A stretch of DNA of 64,000 bases from CAVPDE01 sp963702565 (GTDB taxonomy: Bacteria; Desulfobacterota; DSM-4660; Desulfatiglandales; HGW-15): positions 124,001-188,000 of the forward strand of contig CAVPDE010000019.1 in assembly GCA_963702565.1 (NCBI GenBank), read 5' to 3'. Shown here piece after piece: positions 43,116-51,401 of the stretch. The notes beneath the pieces were generated by a model, which was given only the letters and a program-made list of their open reading frames with translations, ran no database searches and was not told the origin of the DNA. A program made the translations under genes and the position numbers. How positions within the stretch are numbered: the first letter of the stretch is position 1; every line of letters begins with the position of its first letter.

Positions 43116-44084
43116 TCAATAGGAAATGCCCATGTCCAAAAGATTTTCAGAAACAAATGGGATAGTGTTCTCCACGGCTGTTAAATAGTCGTCTTTACAG
43201 AACTCCATTGCTACATCGATTAATTGGTTGGATAGGTCCATTAAATTGACTCCTTCAGGAAGTTCGACTCCATAAGCGCCAAGGAAGGCCGGAGCGAGAG
43301 CGACCAACTGCTCAGCGATCAGTCTTTTGGCTACCTCATGTTCCTGAGCCAAGGCAAGACCATAAGACACCATATTTTTTCGAAATTCGGTTTCAGCTGA
43401 GCAGATTATTTTGACAGCAGCTCCATATTTAATCCCAAATGTCTCTGCAAAGCCCTCTGCGTAGGCTTGGACTAAGAGCACAGGGAACTTGGGAGTCCGG
43501 GCCAGAGCTGCCGCAGCGATCTTCGCACCCAGGCTGTGGTCGCGTAGGGCGAGAAGAAGATCTACCGCACTTTCCACGAAGGTATGACACAGCTCGTAGC
43601 CAGCTTCAGAAACGCCACCCTCTGTCGCCAATCTCAGTAGTTTTAGTTGATCGTTAAGAGCTTCGGCCATCTTCACTGTCTTCTCAATTACATAGCCATC
43701 CGGTTTACCGTAATCATAAGACCCGTGGGCAGTTACATCCGCACCGGTCAGACCGCTGTGGCTCACAAACCCTAAAACAACCGCTTTTTCTAAAATCGTA
43801 TCGGCGTTGCTCCACAATTCCATGTTTTTTTCATAATCATAATGAGTTTTCCAGTAGAAGTAATTGAGCCATTGGGGGTTAATAAAGAGATAGTTGAAGA
43901 CATCCGTTGCCATCCCGCCATATATTTCGTTGAGGTTTCGGATCGGGCCCTGCTTGCCGAGGCGATCGTCAATGTAAGCGTGCGTCGCAGACCCCCAAGC
44001 GAATGCCTGGCTCGACAAGATGAAAATTGCGAGAATGGCTCCAATAATCATTGCCGACAATTTCTTCCCATGTCCTCTTTTCAT
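43116..44084 (-). CDS. Secreted zinc-dependent phospholipase C/S1-P1 nuclease-like protein
   Basis: 322 residues with a signal peptide (IIGAILAIFILSSQAFA) and cleavage just before WGSATHAYI. The mature N-terminal Trp and a following His are classical zinc ligands of this fold. Later ligands appear in FVSHSGLTGADVTAHGS (H, D, H) and the HxxxE of CHTFVESAVD. The C-terminal 150 residues are helical, with no family I recognise. Bacterial members cleave phospholipids or nucleic acids outside the cell or in the periplasm. It is 51 bases downstream of the UPF0104 gene and shares its sigma-54 promoter by position; an intrinsic terminator follows. Confidence 0.72.
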   Translation of the reverse strand: MKRGHGKKLSAMIIGAILAIFILSSQAFAWGSATHAYIDDRLGKQGPIRNLNEIYGGMATDVFNYLFINPQWLNYFYWKTHYDYEKNMELWSNADTILEKAVVLGFVSHSGLTGADVTAHGSYDYGKPDGYVIEKTVKMAEALNDQLKLLRLATEGGVSEAGYELCHTFVESAVDLLLALRDHSLGAKIAAAALARTPKFPVLLVQAYAEGFAETFGIKYGAAVKIICSAETEFRKNMVSYGLALAQEHEVAKRLIAEQLVALAPAFLGAYGVELPEGVNLMDLSNQLIDVAMEFCKDDYLTAVENTIPFVSENLLDMGISY

Positions 44085-44135
44085 AAGTGATCCTCCTGGT
44101 TTTGAATGTTGATGATCCTACTGCACCAAAACGAA

Positions 44136-45431
44136 TCAAGAAACCCCTCGACACAAACCTTTAGAACGTACCGGGTCACGAAATAAACATCCCCGACAGG
44201 GGTTGTCAGGAAAAGATCCGTCGTGGAAAGATCCGCCGGTGGGAAGGCAAAGGCTCGGGGTGAATCTTTCCTGGACGATATTGCGCGACTTTGGCTGAGA
44301 ATCATAAGGATGAACTCGGCGCTGGAGAATGCTTCGCGTGTCTCTAAGAACCGTGAGGACGAGAAACAGAAGCCCGAGCACCGCCGGCAGGTAAACCGTG
44401 GAGGTCCGCCAGATGAGGTTGTAATAGGGTGCAAATCCTGACGGGACAATCGCGGCCATGGCTGAAAGGGAGAAGACCTCGGCGAACCCTGAGCTTCCCG
44501 GGGTGGGAGCAAAGTAGAGGAGAAATAACAGAGCCATCTGGATTTGAAGCACATCGCCCACGGTCGAATTCCCTATACCCAGGAAACGCAAGCAAAGAAA
44601 AGCCATGAGGCACCGGGCCAGAATGAAAACAAAGCTCAGGAGACAGACCCCGGCAAATTGGGCTTTCCCTGCGCGGATAAATCTCCATGTGCCATGGTGG
44701 TAGTCATAGACGAGGCCGATCAGCTTGGATGCCGTTAACTCCATACGACCCTGGTGAGAGTCGGGGGTGTTGGAGATCCGGCGATAGGCCCGCAACAGGC
44801 GAGTCACGGCAAAACGAAACGACCCGGGCCAGAGGAGGGCGGCGGTCATCAATCCAACGATAATCGTCAAAGGCCAGATGGCGACGGAAAAAAGCGAGCC
44901 CATGCTTGTGCCGGAAACAAGAACGCTGTAGAAACCCACGACGAGCAAGCTCACCATGGTCCCGAGGAAGGTGATCAGGCTGATCGTCGTCGCTGTGGCG
45001 ACATTTACCCCGCCGCGATGAAGTATGTAGATCTGGCCGAATCCTCCCCCGGTCTGGGAGGGAGTGAGCATGGCTATCCCTGAGTTGGCCCATTCCGCTT
45101 TGAGGCATGTCCAAAATCCAGTGCCCGGCTGAAGCACATGGCAAACGAGCCAGATTCTCAAACCGGAAGCAAGCGTATCGAAAGGGAGGCAGAGAAGCAT
45201 GAGCCAAAGGTACTCGAAACGAAGGCCGCTCCAGGTGAAGGTCTCCTCACCGTGCTCGATCCGGGAGAACTGGTAAAAGAAAATGGAAGTCGTGAGCAGG
45301 ACGAAAACGATGCATCCCAACGCGAGTTTGATGCGGTGCGCTCGCGTCGAGCCGAATGCCCCAGCCTGTGAGAGGGCGGTGGTGTTCTCAGCGTGACCGG
45401 TGATCAGGGGTTGATTCTTCGTCGATTCCAT
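44136..45431 (-). CDS. UPF0104/lysylphosphatidylglycerol synthase TM-like membrane protein
   Basis: 431 residues with six to eight TM helices. Family motifs include LLCLPFDTLASGLRIWLVCH, TPSQTGGGFGQIYILHRGGV and LLYFAPTPGSSGFAEVFSLS. The family covers the AglD/MprF-type membrane domain, often involved in lipid flipping or glycolipid export. The last 90 residues (SQPKSRNIVQERFTPSLC onward) have no TM and look unlike the family, possibly a read-through tail. The gene follows a sigma-54-type promoter and precedes the phospholipase C-like gene. Confidence 0.8.
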   Translation of the reverse strand: MESTKNQPLITGHAENTTALSQAGAFGSTRAHRIKLALGCIVFVLLTTSIFFYQFSRIEHGEETFTWSGLRFEYLWLMLLCLPFDTLASGLRIWLVCHVLQPGTGFWTCLKAEWANSGIAMLTPSQTGGGFGQIYILHRGGVNVATATTISLITFLGTMVSLLVVGFYSVLVSGTSMGSLFSVAIWPLTIIVGLMTAALLWPGSFRFAVTRLLRAYRRISNTPDSHQGRMELTASKLIGLVYDYHHGTWRFIRAGKAQFAGVCLLSFVFILARCLMAFLCLRFLGIGNSTVGDVLQIQMALLFLLYFAPTPGSSGFAEVFSLSAMAAIVPSGFAPYYNLIWRTSTVYLPAVLGLLFLVLTVLRDTRSILQRRVHPYDSQPKSRNIVQERFTPSLCLPTGGSFHDGSFPDNPCRGCLFRDPVRSKGLCRGVS

Positions 45432-45473
45432 GTGCCTTCACCTCAGGGCGTCAGCTTTTGCCTGACCTGAAGA

Positions 45474-45489
45474 GCAAGAGTTGTGCCGC
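45474..45489 (-). promoter_or_regulatory. Sigma-54 (-24/-12) promoter for the UPF0104-phospholipase unit
   Basis: The minus strand reads cggcacaactcttgct: GG and GC with ten bases between, matching TGGCACN5TTGCW except for the first base. It lies 43 bases before the UPF0104 ATG and downstream of a sigma-54 activator gene. The flanking gap (about 350 bases) holds no gene. Confidence 0.6.
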
Positions 45490-45641
45490 TAAGGTTCTCT
45501 CTGTTTTCAGTGGGCGGGCAGGGCAGGGGACGGAGTCCCCCACGAGGCAGAAACCTGAGTCAGTCGTGGTACTTCGCCTGAGGGAGATCAGGGATTAAGG
45601 GCTGGGAGCGTGGATCGGCTTCTGGAAATTCGACAGAGAAG

Positions 45642-45691
45642 CTTGAACAAGAGGCCGGCAACCGGGATTGACAGCGTCTCCCTTGTTCAAG
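45642..45691. promoter_or_regulatory. Inverted repeat, candidate upstream activator site
   Basis: cttgaacaag and, 30 bases later, cttgttcaag are exact reverse complements. They lie about 150 bases upstream of the sigma-54 promoter, the position expected for binding by an NtrC-type dimer pair. No T run follows either arm, so a terminator is less likely. Confidence 0.4.
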
Positions 45692-45780
45692 AATTTCAAA
45701 GTGAAGTCAACAGATTGACAAAACGTCGTGCGTGTTAACCGAGCAAAAGGGGTTGCAGGGTTCCCGGAGTGAGTGTGATT

Positions 45781-47199
45781 CTATTCTCTGCCTTTTTTGA
45801 GGCGTTTGTTCAGGGCCTGGCGGGTTATTCCTAAGCTGAGGGCGGCAATAGACTGGTTGCCTCCTGCGCGCCGCATGGCCTCGTCCACGAGGTTCTGCTC
45901 CAGTTCCTTCAACGTCGGCAATCGGTCCGAGAAAGAGACAGAGACACCCTCCCTCTGGACCTGTTGAGGCCGCTCTTTCTCCGGCGCAGGCGGCTTCTGA
46001 AAAATATGGGACTTGAAAAGGTCCATGGAGAGCTTGCCCGAGCGGTGAATACTGACAGAATCGAACACCATGGATTCCATCTCTCGAATGTTGCCCGGGA
46101 AGTGGTAGGTCGAAAGCAAGGTGAGAAGTTCTTCGGGCGGTGTGGGCCTGCTCTTGCCAAGGGTCGTCGAGGTCTTTTCAAGAAAATGGTTGAGAAGCAG
46201 AGGCAGATCTTCCATGCGCTCTCGGAGAGGGGGGATGTGGAGGTGATGATCGCAGAGCCTGTAATAGAGATCCTTTCGAAACCGCCCGCTGGCCTGGAGC
46301 GTGTTCAGATCCTGATTCGTGGCCACAACGACTCTTGCATCCGATCGCTTGGCCAGATCCGACCCGAGAGGAAAGTACTCCCCGTCCTGCAAGAGCCGCA
46401 GGAGTTTCACCTGTGAAGCATGGCTCAGGTCTCCAATTTCGTCCAGGAAGAGGGTTCCGCCTGCCGCCTGCTCCAGCAAACCCCCACGCGCCTGCTCCGC
46501 TCCGGTGAAAGCACCCTTCTTGTGTCCGAAGAGAGTGTCTGCAAAAACGTTGTCATCAAGGCCTGCCACGTTCACCGCGACAAAGGCTCCTTTGCGACGG
46601 CTGAGCCGGTGAACCGCCCTGGCCACCAGTTCCTTGCCCACGCCTGTCTCCCCGGTGATCAGCAAAGGCCTGGGGCTCGCTGCAATGGCCTCTACGTATT
46701 GAAAAATCGATCGCATCCTGGCGCTGCATGTCACAATTTCTGAAAAGACCTCGGGATGCTCAAGCTTGTCCGACAATACCTGGGCTTTGAGCAAACGGTT
46801 TTCCCTCTGCAACTCCCGGAGGTCAAGGGCCCTTTTCACCCCTCCGATGAGACGGCTCCTCTCAACCGGCTTCACCATATAGTCGAAGGCCCCCAGTTTC
46901 ATGCACTTCACCGCCGTCTCCACATCATTCGCCCCCGTGATCATGATCACAGGAATTTCCGGGAAATCGGAGATGATCGCAGGAAGCAGTTCGTCGCCTG
47001 CGATGTAGGGCATCCTCAGGTCCAGGAGCACGATTTCCACTTCCTGTTCAGTGAGCAGGGGGATCACGTCACGGCTGTCCAGACACCTGATGAAGTTGTT
47101 CAGGCTCACAGAGCGAAGGGCCATTTCAAAGCTGGTGAGGGACTGTTCTTCGTCATCGACCAGCAGCACAGGACGGTGAGGAGATGTGATGTCCATCAT
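45781..47199 (-). CDS. Sigma-54-dependent response regulator, NtrC family
   Basis: 472 residues. A receiver domain with DDEEQSL, the phosphoacceptor in VLLDLRMPYIAGD (Asp about 58), and ITGAND and VKP; an AAA+ domain with Walker A GETGVGKELVARAVH, the sigma-54 contact loop GAFTGAEQARGG and Walker B LFLDEIGDL; and a Fis-type helix-turn-helix at the end (ALSLGITRQALNKRLKK). Its ATG overlaps the sensor kinase stop by four bases. It probably activates the sigma-54 promoter immediately downstream. Confidence 0.92.
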   Translation of the reverse strand: MMDITSPHRPVLLVDDEEQSLTSFEMALRSVSLNNFIRCLDSRDVIPLLTEQEVEIVLLDLRMPYIAGDELLPAIISDFPEIPVIMITGANDVETAVKCMKLGAFDYMVKPVERSRLIGGVKRALDLRELQRENRLLKAQVLSDKLEHPEVFSEIVTCSARMRSIFQYVEAIAASPRPLLITGETGVGKELVARAVHRLSRRKGAFVAVNVAGLDDNVFADTLFGHKKGAFTGAEQARGGLLEQAAGGTLFLDEIGDLSHASQVKLLRLLQDGEYFPLGSDLAKRSDARVVVATNQDLNTLQASGRFRKDLYYRLCDHHLHIPPLRERMEDLPLLLNHFLEKTSTTLGKSRPTPPEELLTLLSTYHFPGNIREMESMVFDSVSIHRSGKLSMDLFKSHIFQKPPAPEKERPQQVQREGVSVSFSDRLPTLKELEQNLVDEAMRRAGGNQSIAALSLGITRQALNKRLKKGRE

Positions 47200-49718
47200 C
47201 GGGTCACCTCTTTTCCGGTTTTAATGCTCCGGTTCACAGGGAGGATAACCTCTGCTTTCGTTCCTATCCCGGGCTCGGATGCAAAATTCAGCGTCCCCCC
47301 CTGTTCCTTGATGATTCTCGACGAAATGGCCAATCCCAGGCCCACACCCCCGGAATCATGCCTGGTGGAAAAAAACGGATCCGTGATGCGAGACAGGTTT
47401 TCGGGCGGTATGCCGACTCCCTCATCCTGCACCTGCAGAACAACGTTGCCGTTGACTTCGTCCCACCGGGTCGATACACGAATCCCCTTTTTTCTGTCCG
47501 GAAGGGCCTGGCAGGCGTTCTGCACCAGGTTGATGACCACTTGCTCGAGGCGCTGGAAATTGCCTTTCACGGAGGGGAGATCTTTCTCAAGATCCAGTGA
47601 AAAACTATCCGTTGATTTCCTGACCATATTGGAGAGGAGGGAGAGGGCGGACTGGACAACGGTGTTGAGGTCCACTGGTTGGGTCAAATCAGAGGTGTCG
47701 GGCCTCACATAGTCTTTTAAGTCAGCCACAATCTGCTTGATGCGCTCTGATCCCTCGAGGATCCCGGAAAACAGCTTGGGGATATTCTCTCTCATTTCTG
47801 AGTAGAACATGCCGCCCAGGAGGAAGTCTCCATTTTCCTTGTAGTACTCCTCCAGGATGGGCTTCGCCGCCTGCCATGAGTCCACCAGGAGAGGAGCGTT
47901 CAACATTATAAAATTGTTGGGATTGTTGATCTCGTGGGCAACTCCGGACACAAGGGTCCCTAGTTCCACCATCTTGCTTGCCTGCAAAAGCTGCTGATGG
48001 TGCATCCGCTCTCTATCTTCGGCCTCTTTGCGGTCTGTCACATCCCGGGCGAGCCCTCTGAAGCCAGTCGGAGTTCCCCTCCCGTCACGCATGAGGGACA
48101 CGGAGGTTTCCAGGTATCTCCTTGAGCCGTCCTTGCAGAGGGTCTCCCAGCCGAAAACTTTGGCCGGCTGTCCTGTGCGATAGACCTCGTTAAAGGTCTC
48201 ATAAACCCGTTTCGCCGTCTCTTCGCTCATAAAGGCCCGGTTGTTCAGTCCCGTCAGCTCATCCCTGGGATAGCCAAGGATCCGGCGCATGGCATCGTTG
48301 AAGAAGGTCATGTTGCCGGCCAGATCGATTTCATAGTACCCATCTTCGATGCTTTGAAGAATGATTCGGTATTTCTCTTCGCTCTGGCGCAGAGCATCCT
48401 CCGTGAGCACACGATCCTTGATCTCCTGCCTGCAGGCCGCATTCACGGTGATCAATTCTTTGTGCTGCACTTCCACGGTTGCAAGAGCCCTGGAGAAACG
48501 CAGGGACAGGAGACAGGCTTGAGAAAAAATGAAGACGAAAAAACCGAAGGCGGCGAAATACCCTGTCTGGATCATCTTCTCCACATGAATGATGTCGTTT
48601 ATGGTTCCAAGAGAAAGGATGATGAACCCGGCGAGGAAGATGAAGGCCCCTTCCCTTTTGCGCTTCAAAGCCAGGACCAGAACATAGAGCCCGTAGAGGG
48701 AGGTCACGAGGAGCAGCGCTTGGCAAGCAGGGAGGAGGTAAGAAAACACCCGTCCCGGAGTGAACAGGATGACCAAAGAAACGACGCATGAAGCAGCCAC
48801 GATGAAGCGCAGAAAAAGCCGGGAGAATTCCTTTGAGAAGAGGGAATGCATGAACAGAGCAAAAGCGGGAACAGCGAGACACATGGAGAGATACTCCAGC
48901 TTGAGCAGCAGGCCCCAGCTCAGAGCCGGTAAAAGGTGGGTGAGGTATCTTTCCCCTGTGGTCAGGAGCCGCACGGCCACCACAAAACAGAAAAGACTGA
49001 AGTAAAGAGGTGACCGATCCACTTTTCTCAGAAAGAAAAGACCGAGGTGATAGATGGCCATGATGAAAATACTGCCGAAAAGAAAGAGATCCATACCGAC
49101 CCGTCGCTCTCTCAAATCTCTCAGCCGCCCTTCCTGTCCTAATTGGATCGCTTCCCAGGCTCCCCCTCGCCGGTGATGGAAATTCGACACGTGGAACACG
49201 ATGTCAAGACGATCGACACTTTCGTTGATGCCTAAGACCTGGGGATAGTACCTGGGAACTGTTCTTTCACGATCTTTTCCCGGCACTCCCACAGCGTCCA
49301 GGAGCCTTCCGTTCACGTACACCCTGTAGGCTGTTCCCATGTCTTGAAATCGAAGGGCTAGGGACTGTTGCACGCCGTTGAGCATTACTCTGAGGCGATA
49401 GGTAGCGTATCCTTGCCCGGGAAGTTTTCCAGCCCCTAAGCGGTGGTTGCTCCAATACGCGGGTACAGGGATAAAACCGTTTGTCTCATGAGAAGGGCTC
49501 AAGAAGTCGGAAGGTGGTACATGGCGCTCCCAGTGAAACTCATACTCTCCGTTGAGATCCACAGGGCCGTCTTTTTCGAAATCCCAAGGGCTGAGGTCCA
49601 GAACCCCTCTTACGGCTCTGGGAGGGGTCTTCCCGTCGTGGATGGAGCGGCAGGCAGGAGTGAAGAGCAGGAGCGGCACCACAAGGATGAGCAGTATTCC
49701 GGATAGGAGAGATTTCAT
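47196..49718 (-). CDS. 7TMR-DISM sensor histidine kinase with PAS domain
   Basis: 840 residues. The signal/lipoprotein-like N-terminus (LLILVVPLLLFTPAC) leads to a periplasmic 7TMR-DISM extracellular domain of jelly-roll type (LNGEYEFHWERHVPPSDF), seven TM helices (about 200-410), a short coiled segment, PAS (about 465-590; SIEDGYYEIDLAGNMTFFND), the H box GVAHEINNPNNFIM and an HATPase with EQVVINLVQNACQAL and DEGVGIPPENL. DISM sensors are thought to detect carbohydrates or membrane-derived signals. It is coupled to the downstream response regulator. The start at 49718 gives a normal export signal; longer frames are not supported. Confidence 0.9.
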   Translation of the reverse strand: MKSLLSGILLILVVPLLLFTPACRSIHDGKTPPRAVRGVLDLSPWDFEKDGPVDLNGEYEFHWERHVPPSDFLSPSHETNGFIPVPAYWSNHRLGAGKLPGQGYATYRLRVMLNGVQQSLALRFQDMGTAYRVYVNGRLLDAVGVPGKDRERTVPRYYPQVLGINESVDRLDIVFHVSNFHHRRGGAWEAIQLGQEGRLRDLRERRVGMDLFLFGSIFIMAIYHLGLFFLRKVDRSPLYFSLFCFVVAVRLLTTGERYLTHLLPALSWGLLLKLEYLSMCLAVPAFALFMHSLFSKEFSRLFLRFIVAASCVVSLVILFTPGRVFSYLLPACQALLLVTSLYGLYVLVLALKRKREGAFIFLAGFIILSLGTINDIIHVEKMIQTGYFAAFGFFVFIFSQACLLSLRFSRALATVEVQHKELITVNAACRQEIKDRVLTEDALRQSEEKYRIILQSIEDGYYEIDLAGNMTFFNDAMRRILGYPRDELTGLNNRAFMSEETAKRVYETFNEVYRTGQPAKVFGWETLCKDGSRRYLETSVSLMRDGRGTPTGFRGLARDVTDRKEAEDRERMHHQQLLQASKMVELGTLVSGVAHEINNPNNFIMLNAPLLVDSWQAAKPILEEYYKENGDFLLGGMFYSEMRENIPKLFSGILEGSERIKQIVADLKDYVRPDTSDLTQPVDLNTVVQSALSLLSNMVRKSTDSFSLDLEKDLPSVKGNFQRLEQVVINLVQNACQALPDRKKGIRVSTRWDEVNGNVVLQVQDEGVGIPPENLSRITDPFFSTRHDSGGVGLGLAISSRIIKEQGGTLNFASEPGIGTKAEVILPVNRSIKTGKEVTR

Positions 49719-49880
49719 ATCCAGGTAAGGCCCTCTTAAATTAAAGGAGTCACGGAACAAATCCCTTCCTCTTCCATTGAGTTGCGGCCACGCTTTCCCA
49801 AGAGGCTCCTTCGGCTCCACTTTTTTCTTTTACCACAAAATCACCCTTTCTTTCCAGTCCTTTCATTCGCCTTCGCCAGG

Positions 49881-50006
49881 ATATTCTGCAGCTTGCTGCA
49901 GAGGGGAATGGCGAGGCGACCGCGCCGTAGCTCGTGAGAGCGAAGGCGGGTGGGGCTTCGGCGCAATTCCGCTCCAGAGATACCCCGCAGCTTGCGGCGG
50001 GGAGCT
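49881..50006. repeat. REP-like palindromes in the kinase-dehydratase gap
   Basis: Two palindromes, ctgcagcttgctgcag and ccccgcagcttgcggcgggg, flank a G-rich stretch. On the opposite strand they form a familiar dispersed element that starts with gctccccgccgcaagctgcg. The 288-base gap has no gene; the minus-strand frame across it is composed of this repeat. Confidence 0.65.
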
Positions 50007-51383
50007 TCATTGACGGCCGGTGCGGTTTCCCGTGCGTTTTCTCCCGTGTTGCATGAAATGCTGGTGGGCCTGGAACATGAAAGTCCTGAGCGAGGCTTCC
50101 CTGCCGGGCTGGTAACTTCCGTCATAGGGAGTGTCCAGGTAGGGGAATTGCCGTTCACTCATGAGCGGCCTCACGACCGCGGAGGTGGTGATGCTCGGCA
50201 TGCAAGTGAAGGGGAAGACGTTCACCACGCCGTTGTACCCTTCTTTTGCACAGTGAAGGATGCCGGCGATGCTCAGGCAAGCCTCAGTGCTCACGTCGAA
50301 AGAAAAGATTCCAGAACGGTCCAGCGTTTTTTCCAAGTGGGAGATCTTGTGATCGCCGGCCAGATCGGTGATCTTCTGTGCCCGCTTGTACAGCGTTTTC
50401 TGGGTCCTCTCCTGGAAGAGAAGATTCATCCCGAAGTTCAGGATCTCCTTGGCGCAAGCCTTGACCTCTGCAAGGCGAAGCAGTCTGAGACTGAGGGCAA
50501 GGTTCTTTCTCGCCTGCCTCAGCCCGGCATAGCTCACGTAGTTCACCCACTCGGAGATCGAAGCGTTTTCCACCTCTGCCCCGTATTTTTCCAGAACCTT
50601 GATAAGATCCTGGTTGGAATCCCTGTGCATCCTGAGGAAAATTTCCCCTACGATCCCGATGAGAGGTTTTGGTGAGATTTTGGGGTCTATGATGCCTTTC
50701 ACCTCATGGAGTATCCCATCCAGTTCCGAAAGGACAGGGTCAAAGTCATTTGCAACTCCGTAAGTCTCAAAAGAGTGAGCCATGCGGTGCATCGCCTGCT
50801 CCATGAACGCATCGGTCATGTCTTGCTCCTTCTCATAAGGTCTGACCCTCCAGGTGAGCCTGTCCAGGATGTCCGCCACCACGACGGAGAGAAAACCTGC
50901 TTTTTTGAAACCCAAAACCTTTTCCTTTTCGAGAAGGCCGTCTACGGAGTAGCCGTCTTTCGTGGTCACAGAGCTGATCTTCAGCTTCTTCAATCCGGGA
51001 AATGAGTCCAGCACGATTCTCTGGTACTTGTTGTACAAGCCAAAACGGCAAGGCCCTTCGGATTCGGGCATGAAGTAAATGTAATCTTCAGGACTGAAGG
51101 CCGGTCCCAGCCTTTCTCTTTCTTCTTTAACAAAGCAAAGGATATCCCCCAAGGTCACCTGGCACGGATAGCATTCTTTCCCTGAGGTGTTTTTCTTTCC
51201 GAGATCGAGCCCTCCGTATGTTCTCAAGACCTGGGCCTCGATGCCGAAGGATCTGAAAGTCGCCGCAAAAAGGTGGGCGGTCATTCTGTTCATCTCCGGG
51301 ATCAACACCTTTTTCTTGGTGAGATGAAATTTCCCCAGAGTTTCCGACAGGGGTGGGAACTCAATGATGTTGCTTGCTTCCAT
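50007..51383 (-). CDS. 2-hydroxyacyl-CoA dehydratase D-like component of an activase system
   Basis: 458 residues matching the C-terminal portion of the very long acyl-CoA dehydratase activase proteins (HgdB/DUF2229-associated). Motifs include LGKFHLTKKKVLIPEMNRMT, SGKECYPCQVTLGDI (CxxC-type cysteines), ISEWVNYVSYAGL and FPFTCMPSITTSAVVRPLM. In many Firmicutes this is fused to the activase, while here it is a separate gene 18 bases downstream of it. The substrate is unknown; no hydroxyacyl-CoA dehydratase alpha/beta pair or CoA-transferase is in the window. Confidence 0.8.
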   Translation of the reverse strand: MEASNIIEFPPLSETLGKFHLTKKKVLIPEMNRMTAHLFAATFRSFGIEAQVLRTYGGLDLGKKNTSGKECYPCQVTLGDILCFVKEERERLGPAFSPEDYIYFMPESEGPCRFGLYNKYQRIVLDSFPGLKKLKISSVTTKDGYSVDGLLEKEKVLGFKKAGFLSVVVADILDRLTWRVRPYEKEQDMTDAFMEQAMHRMAHSFETYGVANDFDPVLSELDGILHEVKGIIDPKISPKPLIGIVGEIFLRMHRDSNQDLIKVLEKYGAEVENASISEWVNYVSYAGLRQARKNLALSLRLLRLAEVKACAKEILNFGMNLLFQERTQKTLYKRAQKITDLAGDHKISHLEKTLDRSGIFSFDVSTEACLSIAGILHCAKEGYNGVVNVFPFTCMPSITTSAVVRPLMSERQFPYLDTPYDGSYQPGREASLRTFMFQAHQHFMQHGRKRTGNRTGRQ

Positions 51384-51401
51384 AGCCGTTTCCCCTTTCC
51401 T

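Noticed and set aside
49750..50010. Minus-strand open frame of 86 codons starting MKLPAASCGVSLERN
   Set aside because: It is the translation of a dispersed palindromic repeat that yields similar false proteins in many genomes.
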